From contig QANT01000746.1 of assembly GCA_003254885.1 (NCBI GenBank), positions 1-64,000 on the forward strand: a stretch of 64,000 nt of DNA, given 5' to 3'. The position numbers and the translations under genes are program-made. This stretch comes from Purshia tridentata (lineage: Eukaryota; Streptophyta; Magnoliopsida; Rosales; Rosaceae). Below are positions 24,289 to 36,490 of this stretch, one piece after another; within the stretch, counting starts at the first letter, position 1, and the number at the start of each line of letters is the position of its first letter. A model generated the notes under the pieces. That model was given only the letters and a program-made list of their open reading frames with translations. It was not told the DNA's origin and did no database searches.

Positions 24289-25640
24289 ATGGGGTTCGAA
24301 GAGGAGGCTATAATTCGAAGCTACAACGGGGTGGCCGATAGAGGTAGAGTGGAAGATCTCGAACGAAGGTGCGAGGTAGGGCCATCTGAACGTGCGTTTC
24401 TCTTCACGGACACTATGGGTGACCCCATTTGTAGAATCCGAAACAGTCCGATGTACAAGATGCTGGTACGTACGTTCCTTTTCGATCCATATATAATAAC
24501 AATAATGATGATAATAATAATAATGAATGGATCGAGATCATCCGTTGACGTGATCTCAGACGATCCATCTCCTTATCTATATAGAAAGTCTTATCATATC
24601 AATTTTTATCATAGGTGGCCGAGTGGAACGACCAGTTGGTTGGGGTCATTCAGGGCTCGATAAAGGTGGTGACGGTTGACCACCACAAGCCAGCACCCAA
24701 TGATCTAGCCCGGGTGGGCTATATCTTGGGGCTGAGGGTCGCACCCCTTCACCGGAGAAAAGGGATTGGGTCGAGCCTGGTGTGTGGATTGGAGGAATGG
24801 TTCATTGCCAACGATGTTGACTACGCGTACATGGCCACAGAGAAAGACAACCAGGCCTCGGTCAGGCTTTTCATCAAAAAGTTCGGCTACATAAAGTTCA
24901 GGACCCCAGCAATTCTTGTCAACCCAGTTCGATACCGACCCTGCCATGTCTCATCGAATATTGAAATTGCAAAGCTGAGGGTGGAAGAAGCTGAGTACTT
25001 GTACAGAAAGTGTATGGCATCCACCGAGTTCTTTCCCAATGACATAGACAAAGTACTTGGCAATAAGCTGAGTTTGGGGACCTGGGTGGCCTATCCTAGA
25101 GGAGAAGGAGAGTTAAGGGTTGGGGATTTTGGGTCCAACATTGGTGGTCAAGATCAAGTAGTACTGCCTAGAAATTGGGCCATGCTTAGTGTGTGGAATA
25201 GTGGTGAACTTTTTAACCTGAGGCTAGGGAAAGCACCCTTATCTTGCTTAATGTATGCAAAAGCTTGGAGACTCATGGATAGGTTTTTACCCTGCTTGAA
25301 GTTACTGCCTTCCATGCCTGATTTTTTCAACCCATTTGGGTTTTACTTCATGTATGGGTTGCACCATGAGGGGCCGTTGTCGGGGAAGTTGGTGCGGAGT
25401 CTGTGCCAGTTTGTGCACAATATGGCCAGCACAGAGTGCTCCAAGAATTGCAAAGTTGTTGTGACCGAAGTTGGAGGCTGCGATGAGCTAAGGCATCACA
25501 TCCCACACTGGAAATTTCTCTTTTGCTCTGAGGACTTGTGGTGCATAAAGGCATTGAAAAACGAAGGCAGAAGCAGCCTTCAGGAATTGACCAAAACCTG
25601 CCCAACAAAACCACTTTTTGTAGACCCAAGAGAGGTATGA
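24289..25640 (+). CDS. HLS1: HOOKLESS1-like GNAT acetyltransferase
   Basis: Member of the plant HLS1 family, GNAT-fold N-acetyltransferases that act in the nucleus; Arabidopsis HLS1 is needed for the apical hook, where ethylene, auxin and light signals meet, and has been linked to histone acetylation. Two exons, 24289-24465 and 24615-25640, phase 0, 400 residues against about 403 in Arabidopsis. The GNAT core runs from about residue 56 to 160, with LGLRVAPLHRRKGIGSSLV carrying the acetyl-CoA-binding R-x-x-G-x-G motif (RRKGIG) and the following ATEKDNQASVRLFIKKFGY. The family-specific C-terminal half includes FYFMYGLHHEGP. The exon 1 ending YKML and the exon 2 start VAEWNDQ join without gaps. 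A TATA-type element is plausible in the AT-rich upstream region but I do not assign it. HLS1 and its close paralogue HLH1 cannot be separated by eye. Confidence 0.9.
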
Positions 25641-28600
25641 AGTTAAACAAATGGGATCAGCTCCGCTTGTATTATGGCATACAATTACATTTGATAGTCA
25701 AAGACCTGTCAACGCGTGAAGCTTCCCTGGAATGAAACCCCAAATCTAACTTCTCTTAAGTCTGAACCCCACCTCTTATTATTGTGTTGGATGAGTCCTT
25801 CTGTCTCTGTGTCTTTTTTGGTTGGGGGAATTTGATCTCTAGTTCCTTTCACATCGGTGACACCAAATCTCCAAAGATTTCCTTAATTAGGTGCCACCCT
25901 CGGGGGTGTCCTTATTGTCTGTGACTTTGATTTTGGGGTCTCACGACTCATGATTCGGACTAGTCAATTAGGCCATGGTGGTCCAATTTTGTACCCATGC
26001 TCCTTATGAGGTAAGGATTTGAGCTGGACCCTCCATGCTTTGTGTCCCGTCGCATCAAGATTGGACATCCTAACGTGCCATTGTTGTACAAATTAAAGAT
26101 GGAGAATATGAATTTCAGAATATATATATATATATATGTGTGTGTGCATGCCATTTAAATGAAAGATAGAGCTACCTATATGCCTATATAGCTAAAGCTA
26201 GCTCGCTCTGCAGTACTATATGGTCCAGCACATGGCATATGAATGAGAATGAATGAAAGATAATTGTGCAATGCTTTTTCGCTGAAAGCTCCAAGTACTT
26301 GAAATTTTCGGTTCCATCATTTTTTTTGGGTACTGTCGCTAGCCAAATGTGGGAGCCTGCATCCCTGGTTTTTGATTAAAAAAAACAAAGTTGGTTAGGG
26401 TTTCAAGTCATTAGTCGTGGTCACAACCAAGATTAGATAAAACAGCGTTAGTTAGGCGTCTTGTATTCTCTCTTGCCAATTAAAGTCTCTCTTTGTTCTT
26501 GTGGTCATGATTATCCAGCTGCCAAGTCTTCAAGATGCATGCATGTGTACATATGGTGGTTTGCACATGATTATGTTGTAGAATAATGCTTGGAATGAAG
26601 TTCCTTGATGGTATCACCTAGATCGATATTTAGTTGTTCAAATATTTATATTTTAGTGATGAAAAAATGAAATCGTTATAATTTAAGAATTAAAAATGTA
26701 ATTATGTTATACATATTTATTTATTAAATTGAAAGAGTAAGGATTGAACTTGAGTTCATTGTCATACATATATATAGTGTAATTTAAAAAAATTAAAGAT
26801 AAATTTGCATGTCATATATATTTTCACAGTATATCTTAGTTTCCATAATATATGCATGACAGCAAAAGTGGTACATATATCACTGACAGTGCATGATGGA
26901 GACTCAATCTCATCAATTTCTGATCACGTACAGATCGAGTAGATGACACATGAAAAGCCGGCCGGCATGGAAAAGTGAATCACAGAGACAGAGCTGAGCC
27001 AGCTAACATGCATACATATATATATATATATATGATGTTTCAGTGTGGATTTAATTCAATTCAATTCCTCAGGGTGACTTTGTTTACCATGGTACAAAAT
27101 ACAAATTGAAAAACTTGCAGCAACTGGAACTCTGGAGAACACAGCACTAGTACTGCTGGCGCCACATTTATTATCAGTACGTACTGGTGAATGGTGATGA
27201 ATTCATATATATAATTGCATATACGGTGATCGATTAAGTGGGTTACATGAGTGATGCTCTTTAATCACGATAGTAAGCCAAAAGTTCATTTGTTAATTAT
27301 TTAGCTAATTTTTCTCCATTCTTTTGGTTACTTACAAATTATACTTTGATTCATTTATATATTGATGATGCAAATCATGACCTACTAGCTATATTATCAT
27401 ATTTAACAAATTACCTTTAAATTAATAAAATATTTTAATAATATATAATGCTCAATGTGAAATTTTTTATTTCCTATAAGGGTCAATAAGTTTTAAAAAT
27501 TTATCCCACTTTAGTCATTAATTAAACTCAATCCATTAATTGGCTGATGTCATATATTCAAATGCGTTGGAAGATACCAATTTATTCATTTCATTTTTTT
27601 TTATTACTTATGAGCTTAAAAATAGTACATTGCCATTAATTTGGTTTAGAGTATAAAAATAAAGTTTAGGGTATATATATAAATAGCGTTTAATGGGGTT
27701 TAGGGTGTAAAATTAATATTCTTAAGCTAAACCCTAAGCATTTCTATTTTTTATTAGTAATTGGTAATACAATAATATATAGTTCCTTCCTAGAGGCCCC
27801 TAGAAATTATATATGTTTTTTTGGCCTCTAGAAATTATATATGTTCAACACCAATTACTAAAAGCACAAACACCCAGGTACTCCTAGCTAGGCCACAGAC
27901 ATTTTCAGGATACGTATGAATGCTAGCAGGCTTGGTAGCTGCAGAAATTGATCCAAAGAGAGTAAAGTAAAACATTGTAATATTTCTAAGTGGAGACCAC
28001 GTAGAAGAAGATCATGTATGTTTGTATCTCTAGTTTTCTATCTTTTTCTTCTGAGAACAAAAGTGTTTATCAGATAACGTTGTATCGTCACAGACTCGCA
28101 GTGGCTGAGGAAAAGAAACAGCCTAGCTCTTGGACCACCTCATCTACTTGTACATACAATTTATGAGTTTCAAGTTACATGCATGCAGCCAATTCAATTC
28201 ACTTCGTGCCAATCTGAACCCGGATTAAAATAAGTCAACACACATGCATGATGGGTGTTAGTTCTGTGCCAGCTTCCTAAATAAGCAGCCATGATGTAGC
28301 ACTCACTTATTTGAAAAATTGGTGTGGAATTTTCTTAGGATCGGACTATCATATAAGATCGTTTAATTTGAGGTACGACTAAACCAACTTTGCATGCGCG
28401 ATTCGCACGCCGCCCTGTTAGCTCTACTTGTTGATGTTAAATTGTGTGACTGGACTCGGATGCTGGATTGCCATGTCGATCACTACCACACATTATTTCT
28501 CTAAAATGAAGCGAGGAAAGCCCATGATGGCCCAGCTTAGGAAGACTCAGGATCTGATCCAACTATGATCATTCCTCAATGAACACCCATATGGCTCAAC

Positions 28601-28799
28601 TGTGATTCGTCCGGCCTTGGTGGGCTTGTAATCCAGTTTATCCCTTTCTAAGATCTTGTGCCCTCTTGTTATATTCAGGCCCAAAACATGAAAAGGATCT
28701 TGTGATCTTCCTTTTTTGGTGGTCTTGATTCTTCATAGCTTCAAAAGGCTAAGTTAATATTTCACACGGATCACATGTTTCAATTTGCTAATGACCATA
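25641..28799. other. Spacer with AT microsatellites
   Basis: No gene is supported. After the HLS1 3' UTR the sequence is AT-rich with TA/TG microsatellites at about 26120-26146 and 27015-27032, and short degenerate TTTAGGG-like words around 27650-27740. Nothing else stands out. Confidence 0.5.
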
Positions 28800-28809
28800 T
28801 ATAGTCAAT

Positions 28810-29100
28810 GTCTTGTTTGACACTGCTTTTTAAAAGTGCTTTTATTTAGTAGCGCTTTTACTAGAAGTAATTCTACAAAGAAACACATACAAGTTTTTAT
28901 TAAAATTGTAATAATTCATGAAAAAATACTTGAAGTGCTTTTTGATGAAATCACTTGTGAAGTACTTCTCAAAAAACTCTTTAAAAACATTTTTATAATC
29001 CAGAATCACTTATATATATTTCTGTCAAACGATACTAAAAGTGTTTTTACAAATTTAAAAACGCTTTTAATAATTCTTAAAATACTGCCAAATAGGCCTT
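28810..29100. mobile_element. Probable hAT-type MITE (non-autonomous)
   Basis: The left end TTGTTTGACACTGCTTTTTAA and the reverse complement of the right end (GCCTATTTGGCAGTATTTTAA) are imperfect inverted repeats, and the interior is full of AAAGTGCTTTT / AAAAGCGCTTTT-like palindromic words. This architecture is common among dicot hAT-derived MITEs. No clear 8-bp target duplication could be fixed by eye, so the ends are approximate. There is no transposase. Confidence 0.5.
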
Positions 29101-29227
29101 TAATCTCTATTAAATTTTGTGAAAGGAAGTGCATTATTCAAATCTCATAAAATACCGTACTTGACTAATAAAATAAAAAAAGGAAAAGTTCAATTCTCCA
29201 CCTATTCACAACTTTTTCCATGTCGTG

Positions 29228-29612
29228 CCTAAAACTTTTCTTTTACTTTGAAAATTTGAATTGGCAACTTTTAGCAGTTGCCAATTAATCAATCTTTACG
29301 GTTTAAAGAATTGTGGAAGTGGAAACACACACACACACATCACACTTGAACCAAATGGAAAATCACACGGACAAAATGTCATCAATCCACCATCGTTCGG
29401 TCCATGGACCTAAAACTTTTCTTTTACTTTGAAAATTTGAATTCACAACTTTTAGCAGTTGCCAATTAATCAATCTTTCCGGTTTAAAGAATTGTGGAAG
29501 TGGAAACACACACACACATCACACTTGAACCAAATGGAAAATCACACGGACACGCAATAGCAGCATGTATCGGGAAAATGTCATCAATCCACCATCGTTC
29601 GGTCCATGGACC
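29228..29612. repeat. Tandem duplication upstream of the ZIP gene
   Basis: Two direct copies, 29228-29408 and 29409-29612, both beginning CCTAAAACTTTTCTTTTACT and ending CGGTCCATGGACC. The second copy carries about 24 extra bases (CGCAATAGCAGCATGTATCG region). Each copy contains a CA microsatellite and an inverted pair GCAACTTTTAGCAGTTGC. The array ends about 195 bases before the ZIP start codon, so it forms part of the likely promoter. Confidence 0.93.
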
Positions 29613-29806
29613 CCACCGCTGGCCCACACTATTTAACTCCACGTAGACTCTTTCTCCACTAGTGGACTCCACACCACTCAATCCCAATTCCCAACCGTTC
29701 CTCTCTCTGTCTCTCTTAATTTCAGCCCAGAAGACAAGAGAGCAAGTCCGCAACAATCAGAAACACACACTCAAGTTCTTTACCTCTTGACTGAGCCAAG
29801 AGAGCC

Positions 29807-32005
29807 ATGGTGGCGTGCGCGGCGGACACGGCTCGAACCCTGGCGTGCCGAGACGGGCACGCGGCGGCGCAACTGAAGCTAGCATCCATCGCAGTGATCT
29901 TCGTCACAAGCGTCGTGGGCATATCCTCCCCGGTCCTTCTTGCGCGCTACTTCCAAGGCAAGCCCGCATACGACAGGGCAACGCTGGTAATCAAGTGCTT
30001 CGCGGCAGGAGTCATCCTCTCCACGTCCCTCGTTCACGTGCTCCCCGACGCCTTCCTCGCCCTAAACGACTGCCACGTGGCCTCCCGCCACCCCTGGAAG
30101 GACTACCCGTTCTCGGGGCTCGTCACCATGGTCGGCGCCATCCTCGCCCTTCTCGTCGACCTCACCGCGAGCGCGCACATGGAATCCCACGCTCTGGTCG
30201 GAGGCGGGGGCCACGCGCAGTACGAGTCAGTGGGGACGCAGGAGGAATTAGTGGCGAGCAAGAAATTATCGGTGGTGGAGGCGGGGATTGAGTGCGCGGG
30301 GGTGCAGGGCAGTAATAGTGAGGAGATGGTGGTGAGGTTGAAGCAGAGGTTGGTATCGCAGGTGCTGGAGATTGGGATTATATTTCATTCAGTGATTATA
30401 GGAGTGACGATGGGGATGTCTCAGAATCAGTGCACCATTCGGCCTTTGGTTGCTGCGCTCGCGTTTCATCAGATTTTTGAGGGCATGGGTCTTGGAGGCT
30501 GCATTGCTCAGGTAAGTTCCATTAATTAACTAATTCAACCTCTAATTAGAATCTTCATTAGCGAATTAGTTAATAATATCCATTATTAATCAGATTTGGG
30601 AATTCGGATCATATATATATATATATATATTTATATACGTGTCCTCTTAAGAGCCGAATAAGTTAAGCCTATTGCTGTCTATATTTCTAAATTTGCGGGC
30701 TATGGTTTACCTTTGACCCGTGACTAACCGGGGCAACTTGTTTCTGATTTTTTACGTTTTTTAAACGCCCAAATTTTTCGAATTTAAAATGACGTTTTTT
30801 ACTCAGTTTAAGTATGTATTTTTTAACAATAAATAGAAACAATAATATTTGATGATATTATGCATCCCTATAAGTATTTATTTTATTCAGAAGTTTGGAT
30901 GCACCAACTTTAGTCAGTGAAGTTACACTCAGCAGTCATTGTATTTTTCTCGAGTCCTTCAAATTCCCAAATCTTTGCATACACACTTATGAGCTCAATA
31001 ATATATTTTGAAGGATTTCACATTAATTTTGTACTACTCATAAATATCAAGTTAAGGATTGTGAAAATATATTGTTATATGCATAGAGTGACTATAAATT
31101 TTACTTTAACCGAACATGACGACAAGAGGAAATTAGGATATTAATTAATTCAATAATGATGAGGGGTAAAAAAACTATAAAGAAGTTAATCCAACTTTTG
31201 CTACAACAGTCAAGCACTAATGAAAACACAAATTTATATAAAATGAGGACAAGAATGTTTCATGGTACCTTTTTGGTTTTGGTCATGGACCCATGGTGCG
31301 TTTGAAAAGTACACAAAAGTTTCCACGAAGGAATAATTTAAAATATCAAATGTTAATAGGCTAGCCAAAACCAAAACAAAGCATAAGGCTATGTATATTA
31401 TTAAAACGATATATATTGTGGTCCAAATCGCAATCTCATGCCAAAATATGGATCCCTACACTATAAAATCTCCGACAATAATTTTGCTCACCACTTTTAA
31501 CTACAATGTAACATTATTATCTAAACGTGGGCTTTTAAAGCAGTGTATTAAAATAAAAAAATTCAAGTTAAGTTGTCTCAATAGAGCTTAATTAACTTGG
31601 GTGTGGAGAAAATTGCAGGCAGGATTTAAATTGGGAACAACGGCCTACATGTGCTTCATGTTTGCAGTGACAACACCAATGGGGATAGTGTTGGGGATGA
31701 TCTTATTCTCAGTGACAGGTTATGACGATAGTAGCCCTAATGCTCTAATCTTGGAGGGCTTGTTGGGCTCCTTCTCTTCGGGTATACTTATTTACATGGC
31801 GCTCGTGGATCTCATAGCTCTTGATTTCTTCCACAACAAGATGATGAGTTCCAGTTCATGGTTGAGAAAAACATCATTTATTGCTCTTGATCTTGATTTC
31901 TTCCACAACAAGATGATGAGTTCCAATTCATGGTTGAGAAAAACATCATTTATTGCTCTTGTTCTCGGCTCTGTCTCCATGTCCATCCTTGCCCTTTGGG
32001 CCTAG
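29807..32005 (+). CDS. ZIP6: ZIP-family zinc/iron transporter, ZIP6-like
   Basis: Divalent metal importer of the ZIP family. Two exons, 29807-30511 and 31619-32005, phase 0, 363 residues. The N-terminal signal-anchor region and the [10 protein letters not shown] segment match plant ZIP6. The metal pathway residues are visible in TM4 (H194 in FHSVIIGV) and TM5 (HQIFEGMG, H221 and E225). The variable loop between TM3 and TM4 (about 124-182) is poor in histidine, as in ZIP6 and unlike IRT1. Odd point: residues 303-326 are repeated directly as 327-350 (LDFFHNKMM... [10 protein letters not shown]), the result of a 72-bp in-frame duplication in exon 2 between the last two transmembrane helices. The 1.1-kb intron holds a TA microsatellite near 30610-30630. 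Promoter carries the tandem duplication at 29228-29612. Confidence 0.92.
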
Positions 32006-33174
32006 TTTTGCTTTGTTTATCAAATAAAACTAACTAGGGGAAGACAAATCATATGGGTTCCATGTTGTGAAATGTATATGCTTTTTTTATTTATTTTGAA
32101 GAGAATGCAAGAATGGAACCCTTAATTACAATGGGTGTTAGGTTAATGTGCTTGTTTCCAGATCTCATTGCTCAAACAGTACTTTAACCATTTGAGTAAA
32201 ATCCTGTACATAATATGTGAAATGTATATTAAAAAAATCATACCTAGCATGTAGCAGCCTCCATTTTGAATCATTATGATCAGAAATATAGGAAGCATAG
32301 GGTAATGTAATCTCATCTCATTAATCAGTAATCTTTTAACATATGATATATAATCAATTATTGACCTGATTCATACATTCAAATCAGAATTCACATGATC
32401 AATGATTTAAATTGATAATCTTATGATATATAATACGTCGGACCTTTTTATAAGAAAATAAAAAACAATAATTAACATTGGGCCGGGCCAAAAAGATGAT
32501 AACTTTAGCATGCACTCTTGTAGTTTCTGCCTTGTATGTCATCACCAACTATAAACACTTTAATAATAAAAGTGAATGCATGATGCAGCAAGAAATAAAA
32601 ATAAAGATTGATCTGTGTCACTGTGTGCATGCTCAGTGGAGAACTGAATTGGCAATGCCTTTATGAGCTATGCCAAACAACTTCTTGGTTTTTACCACAT
32701 CTATATATATTTTATTTTCCTTTATCTCCAACTGTTCAATTAATCACATATTCACCCCATTTTGGGCAAGGAGTGCCAGACACTGTCCAGATGCTCTCTC
32801 TCTCTCTCTTTCTCTCCTACTCTCTGCAAAAACCCAAGCTATTTTTTGTCAAACTGAAATTATTTTACATGAAAATAAATTAAGATTAGTATTTTGATAA
32901 TACGAATATTTCACAAACACAGATATAGAAATTCGCTTTCATGATTAAATCTCAATTTCTTCTTGTTGGGTACGTGCGAATTATGACAAGTCTAGCTTAA
33001 GTCCTGTATGAAGGCCACAACAACATAAATTACCCAAAAACAACCTTAATCTGTTCTATTGGGTGATTAGAGCAATATTTATTGGCTTTTTTAGGACAGG
33101 CACTTTATTTGGGTCCATGTTTGTTATATTAATCTTCGTTAATAATCATTTTTACTGGAATGAAAAGATATGCG
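32006..33174. other. ZIP 3' UTR and spacer
   Basis: AT-rich sequence with a CT microsatellite near 32792-32816. No gene supported. Confidence 0.5.
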
Positions 33175-33248
33175 GGTCCCGTAGCTCAGTTGGTTAGAGC
33201 GTTGGTCTTATGAGCCGAAGGTCGCGGGTTCGAGCCCCGCCGGGACCA
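33175..33248 (+). tRNA. tRNA-Ile (UAU anticodon)
   Basis: A 74-base intronless cloverleaf. Acceptor arms GGTCCCG and CGGGACC pair fully with discriminator A. The D arm reads TAGCTCAGTTGGTTAGAGC, the anticodon stem TTGGT pairs with GCCGA, and the loop CTTATGA places TAT at 34-36. The T arm is GCGGG-TTCGAGC-CCCGC. The anticodon assigns isoleucine (AUA codons). Position 37 reads G, where an A is expected in tRNAs that read ANN codons, so the isotype call is slightly less firm than the gene call. Confidence 0.88.
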
Positions 33249-35677
33249 TATTTCAGCTATTTTGGTTTTTTATCATTTTTTTGGTTGATTGAAAACTAGA
33301 TAACACTCTCTGCGTCTTGAGGAAATACCCAACAGAAGGCCCATGAAATATCTTTTTTAATGAATTAATATGCCCATTTTAAACCCAACAGGATTATTTA
33401 TTTATTTTGTATTAATCAATTATAAAAAGTAGACGATCAAAGACACTGTTTTTCTTCTTCTTTTTTTTAGTATAAACATCTCTCTGTTAGAAAGGTTTTC
33501 TTTCCTATAAATTCTAATATTTATTTTTCATCGTTGGTTAGGCAAGGATCTATTAAGAAACATGCCCCAGAAAAAAAACAATTTAAGCCAAGTTCAAATC
33601 ACTCATCACCAAAGTAATTAAAAACCAAAACCCAAAAAGAGAGCTTTGCTTTGGTCAATTGAAAAAACGAAAAAAACAAAAAAGAGAGAGCTTGAAAGCA
33701 TAGAATTAGTTAATGGATCCACACCCATTTATGAGAAAGAGGTATTTAATTTTTTTTTTTATTGTTTAATCAGTGCACTTAGACTTGGTCATAAAGAATT
33801 TTCGAAATTATTTTGAAACGTTGGGTGTACTGATGAATTGGTTGAATCTGAGTGCATTTAAAATTCCCTCTTGGAACCCAAATGCTCACAAGTACCTCAG
33901 GCCCACAGGCCCAAGATGTGTGTGTATATGGGCATCTATCATAATTGTAATCAATCCAATATTTATTTCTCAACCCTCAAAAGCCCACCAACACCTCCTA
34001 AGTCCTAAGTTAACCCACTACCTCCAGATAGCTTGCCAACACCTCCTTAATGGCGAACTTACTAATATTCTTCAGGCAATTGAATGCTCTATTTACTATG
34101 CCTTCCGCAATTATTTTGAATGCGACTACATGAAATTTACGAATTCATTCAAACCAAATATGTATAATCATTAACTTTACATGAATTCTCTAACACTTCT
34201 ATGTTTGTTTTCAATAAGCAATTATAATTTTTCAAAATTTAAAAAATACCGAGTATATACACTCACGCTCTCATAATATTTCTTCACATATTAATTACCT
34301 GACTACTATGAGAATGAGAATGTGTGCACCTGACATAAGTTTTTTTTTTCGTTTGAGAGGACCTGTATATATTAAGTAACAATTTCCAAGAGTAAAAAGT
34401 CCTCCTATTGGGGGATCGTCTTGATTTCTGTACATGTACGTATGCTTGTCGTTCAATTCACGTGCCTAGGGCCCAATTTGGCTACTAATTTACTATGCAG
34501 AGCTCCCCCCTACAACCCTTTTTTCTTTTTGGTAAGAGTCCTGATTCCCCTATAAGCTCCCCCCTACAACTCTTTAGGTTAAGTTTTACATAAAACATTG
34601 CTTAATTTGTTTGAACTTTGAATTGCCTATGCAAATTATTCACCAAATTTATAGAGTATAAAAAAAAAAAAAAGGGAGATAAAGGTGGCCTTTCGAAATT
34701 GCTACAAATTAATTGAAGCATGTCTGCAGTTGGAGCATCCATATCCAGTAGGATCCGTTTGCAGAAGAATATATATTTATATATTGTTTCAACAAGTACC
34801 CTTGAGCTAAAAAATGAAGTTATCTGATTGAAGGAGTAGAAAATGATTGTATGATATGTGAATTTGGAATTGTGATTAATTTATACACAAGTTTGAATAG
34901 ACATTGCATATAAGACATGAATTCGTCCACAAAACAAGGACAATAGGAGAAAATTGAATGCAAGCAGTAAGCAGGACCCCAGGTCCGGGCAACGTTTAGC
35001 ATTAAATGTAGAGAGCATAGCCAGCAGCAACAGTACGTTTCTTGACCATTCTCCTTCACATATGCGAAGCTAAAGTGTCCAAAACATTGACCAGAAATCA
35101 TGGACGACTTGACAGCACCTCTTGTCTTCCCAACAACGTCACCACAGTCAAAGACATGAATCCATGCTGTCTATTATTGTTGGTCTCAAATCAGAACCAC
35201 CATCATTGCCTCAGTGGGGGTCCAATTTCGATCAGTTTATTATCCTCACCAAAATTCAAGTTTGAATGCCCTCTTTTCCACTTTTGCAGCTAGGTCAAGG
35301 TCGTTGGGAGTCCAGAACTTCTTAATTATATCATGTAATCGGTGGTTGAAATTTTGGTTTAATTGTACTTTTTAGGAGAGAATTCATGTCCCCATTACGA
35401 TATGATACATGAACAGATGTTACTTACAGATATATTTATATATCACAAGCGTAACTTTTCCTACATTAAAATATACACTATTTATCGATGTCACATCTGA
35501 AAGACTTGATTTACCTAAAATTTAAGCAAAAGTCGGAGAGGTGAACAATTGGTGACTCAAATAACTCATGTCAAGAAAAATGCATGACTGACTGGACTGA
35601 ATCGACTCATCGGTGCACCAAAACAGCAAATTCCACCACTTGTGTTCTCAACAAACCCCCCTTTCTCTATGTCTTCC
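33249..35677. other. Spacer
   Basis: AT-rich, with poly-T and poly-A runs (about 33740-33760, 34661-34674). A near-repeat AGCTCCCCCCTACAAC occurs twice at 34500-34570. The frames at 33773-34174 and 34820-35293 lack any domain, hydrophobic pattern or codon bias that would support a gene. The last part, before 35678, is the 3' flank of the ATL gene. Confidence 0.5.
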
Positions 35678-36490
35678 TCAAGCTTCCATATTATTCCCAT
35701 TTGTGGATGGGAACACCTTGTTTTCTGGCCTATTCCTGCTCAGCATTCTTTTCAAGGAACACCCCAGCATTAATGGCGACGAAGATGAAGAAGTTGAAGA
35801 TTCAGATGCAGATAAAGAGTCACTACCCACACCTTGGTTTTGATGATCAACATCCCCAGATTCCAAAACATCAATCACTGTTTCCCCATTTGCAGAATCC
35901 CCATTACCCAACTGTTCATGACCCACTACCCGATCCAACGTGGTACTGGAATCAGTATTCGCAGCTAGTACCGGAGCTCTGCAAATGGGGCAGCTCATGT
36001 GAGAACCCAACCACATATCGATGCAGTCGACGTGGAAACAGTGAGCGCACTTGGGCAAAGTCCGACCCACATCGTTGTCCTCAAACGGGCTCAAACAAAT
36101 CACGCACTCCAACTGTTTGTGGGTTTGGTCGTCCGAGTTGTACGCGAAGAGAGGGATGGTGGAGATTGTGGAGGGGTCGAGACCTTTGGCGGAAGGGCTA
36201 GAGAGATGGGTGGGGTCGAAAGTGAAGGTGTGAAAATGGTGGAAGCGGTTGGGACCGAGCACGCGCTGGGAGACGGTCATGGAGCTCCGGCGTCTGTGGT
36301 GGGCTTGGGCCAAGAACCATTTGGCGTAGATGTGGAGAAGGAGGACGAAGAGAATGACGAGAAGGAGAGAGACCAAGGCGGCGAGCATGACATTGCCGTC
36401 GTAGGAGAAAATGGTGTCGAGGAGGTGTCTCACTGGGTTGTTGCTGTTGTGCTTTGGAAACTCACTGGGGCTCAGCATTCTGCGAGCCAT
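35678..36490 (-). CDS. ATL-type RING-H2 E3 ubiquitin ligase
   Basis: Membrane-anchored ubiquitin ligase of the plant ATL family. Single exon of 270 residues, as is typical for ATLs. An N-terminal transmembrane helix spans about residues 33-54 (NVMLAALVSLLLVILFVLLL), a basic stretch HHRRRSS follows, then the GLD motif at 103-105 (GLDPSTISTIPLF). The RING-H2 domain has C129, C132, C148, H150, H153, C156, C167 and C170 with the E2-contacting W160. The tail is Ser-rich and acidic and probably disordered. Members near ATL2/ATL3/ATL60 look similar; I cannot choose one. ATLs are often rapidly induced by elicitors or sugar/nitrogen status, but no such element is shown here. Confidence 0.93.
   Translation of the reverse strand: MARRMLSPSEFPKHNSNNPVRHLLDTIFSYDGNVMLAALVSLLLVILFVLLLHIYAKWFLAQAHHRRRSSMTVSQRVLGPNRFHHFHTFTFDPTHLSSPSAKGLDPSTISTIPLFAYNSDDQTHKQLECVICLSPFEDNDVGRTLPKCAHCFHVDCIDMWLGSHMSCPICRAPVLAANTDSSTTLDRVVGHEQLGNGDSANGETVIDVLESGDVDHQNQGVGSDSLSASESSTSSSSSPLMLGCSLKRMLSRNRPENKVFPSTNGNNMEA

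Noticed and set aside
24705-24947. Minus-strand frame of 80 codons
   Set aside because: Lies antisense inside the HLS1-like second exon and is a shadow of it.
27640-27740. Short TTTAGGG/AAACCCTAA-like words, considered as interstitial telomere repeat
   Set aside because: Only scattered degenerate copies, no continuous array.
29815-30291. 158-codon plus-strand Arg/Pro-rich frame
   Set aside because: Out-of-frame shadow of the GC-rich first exon of the ZIP gene.
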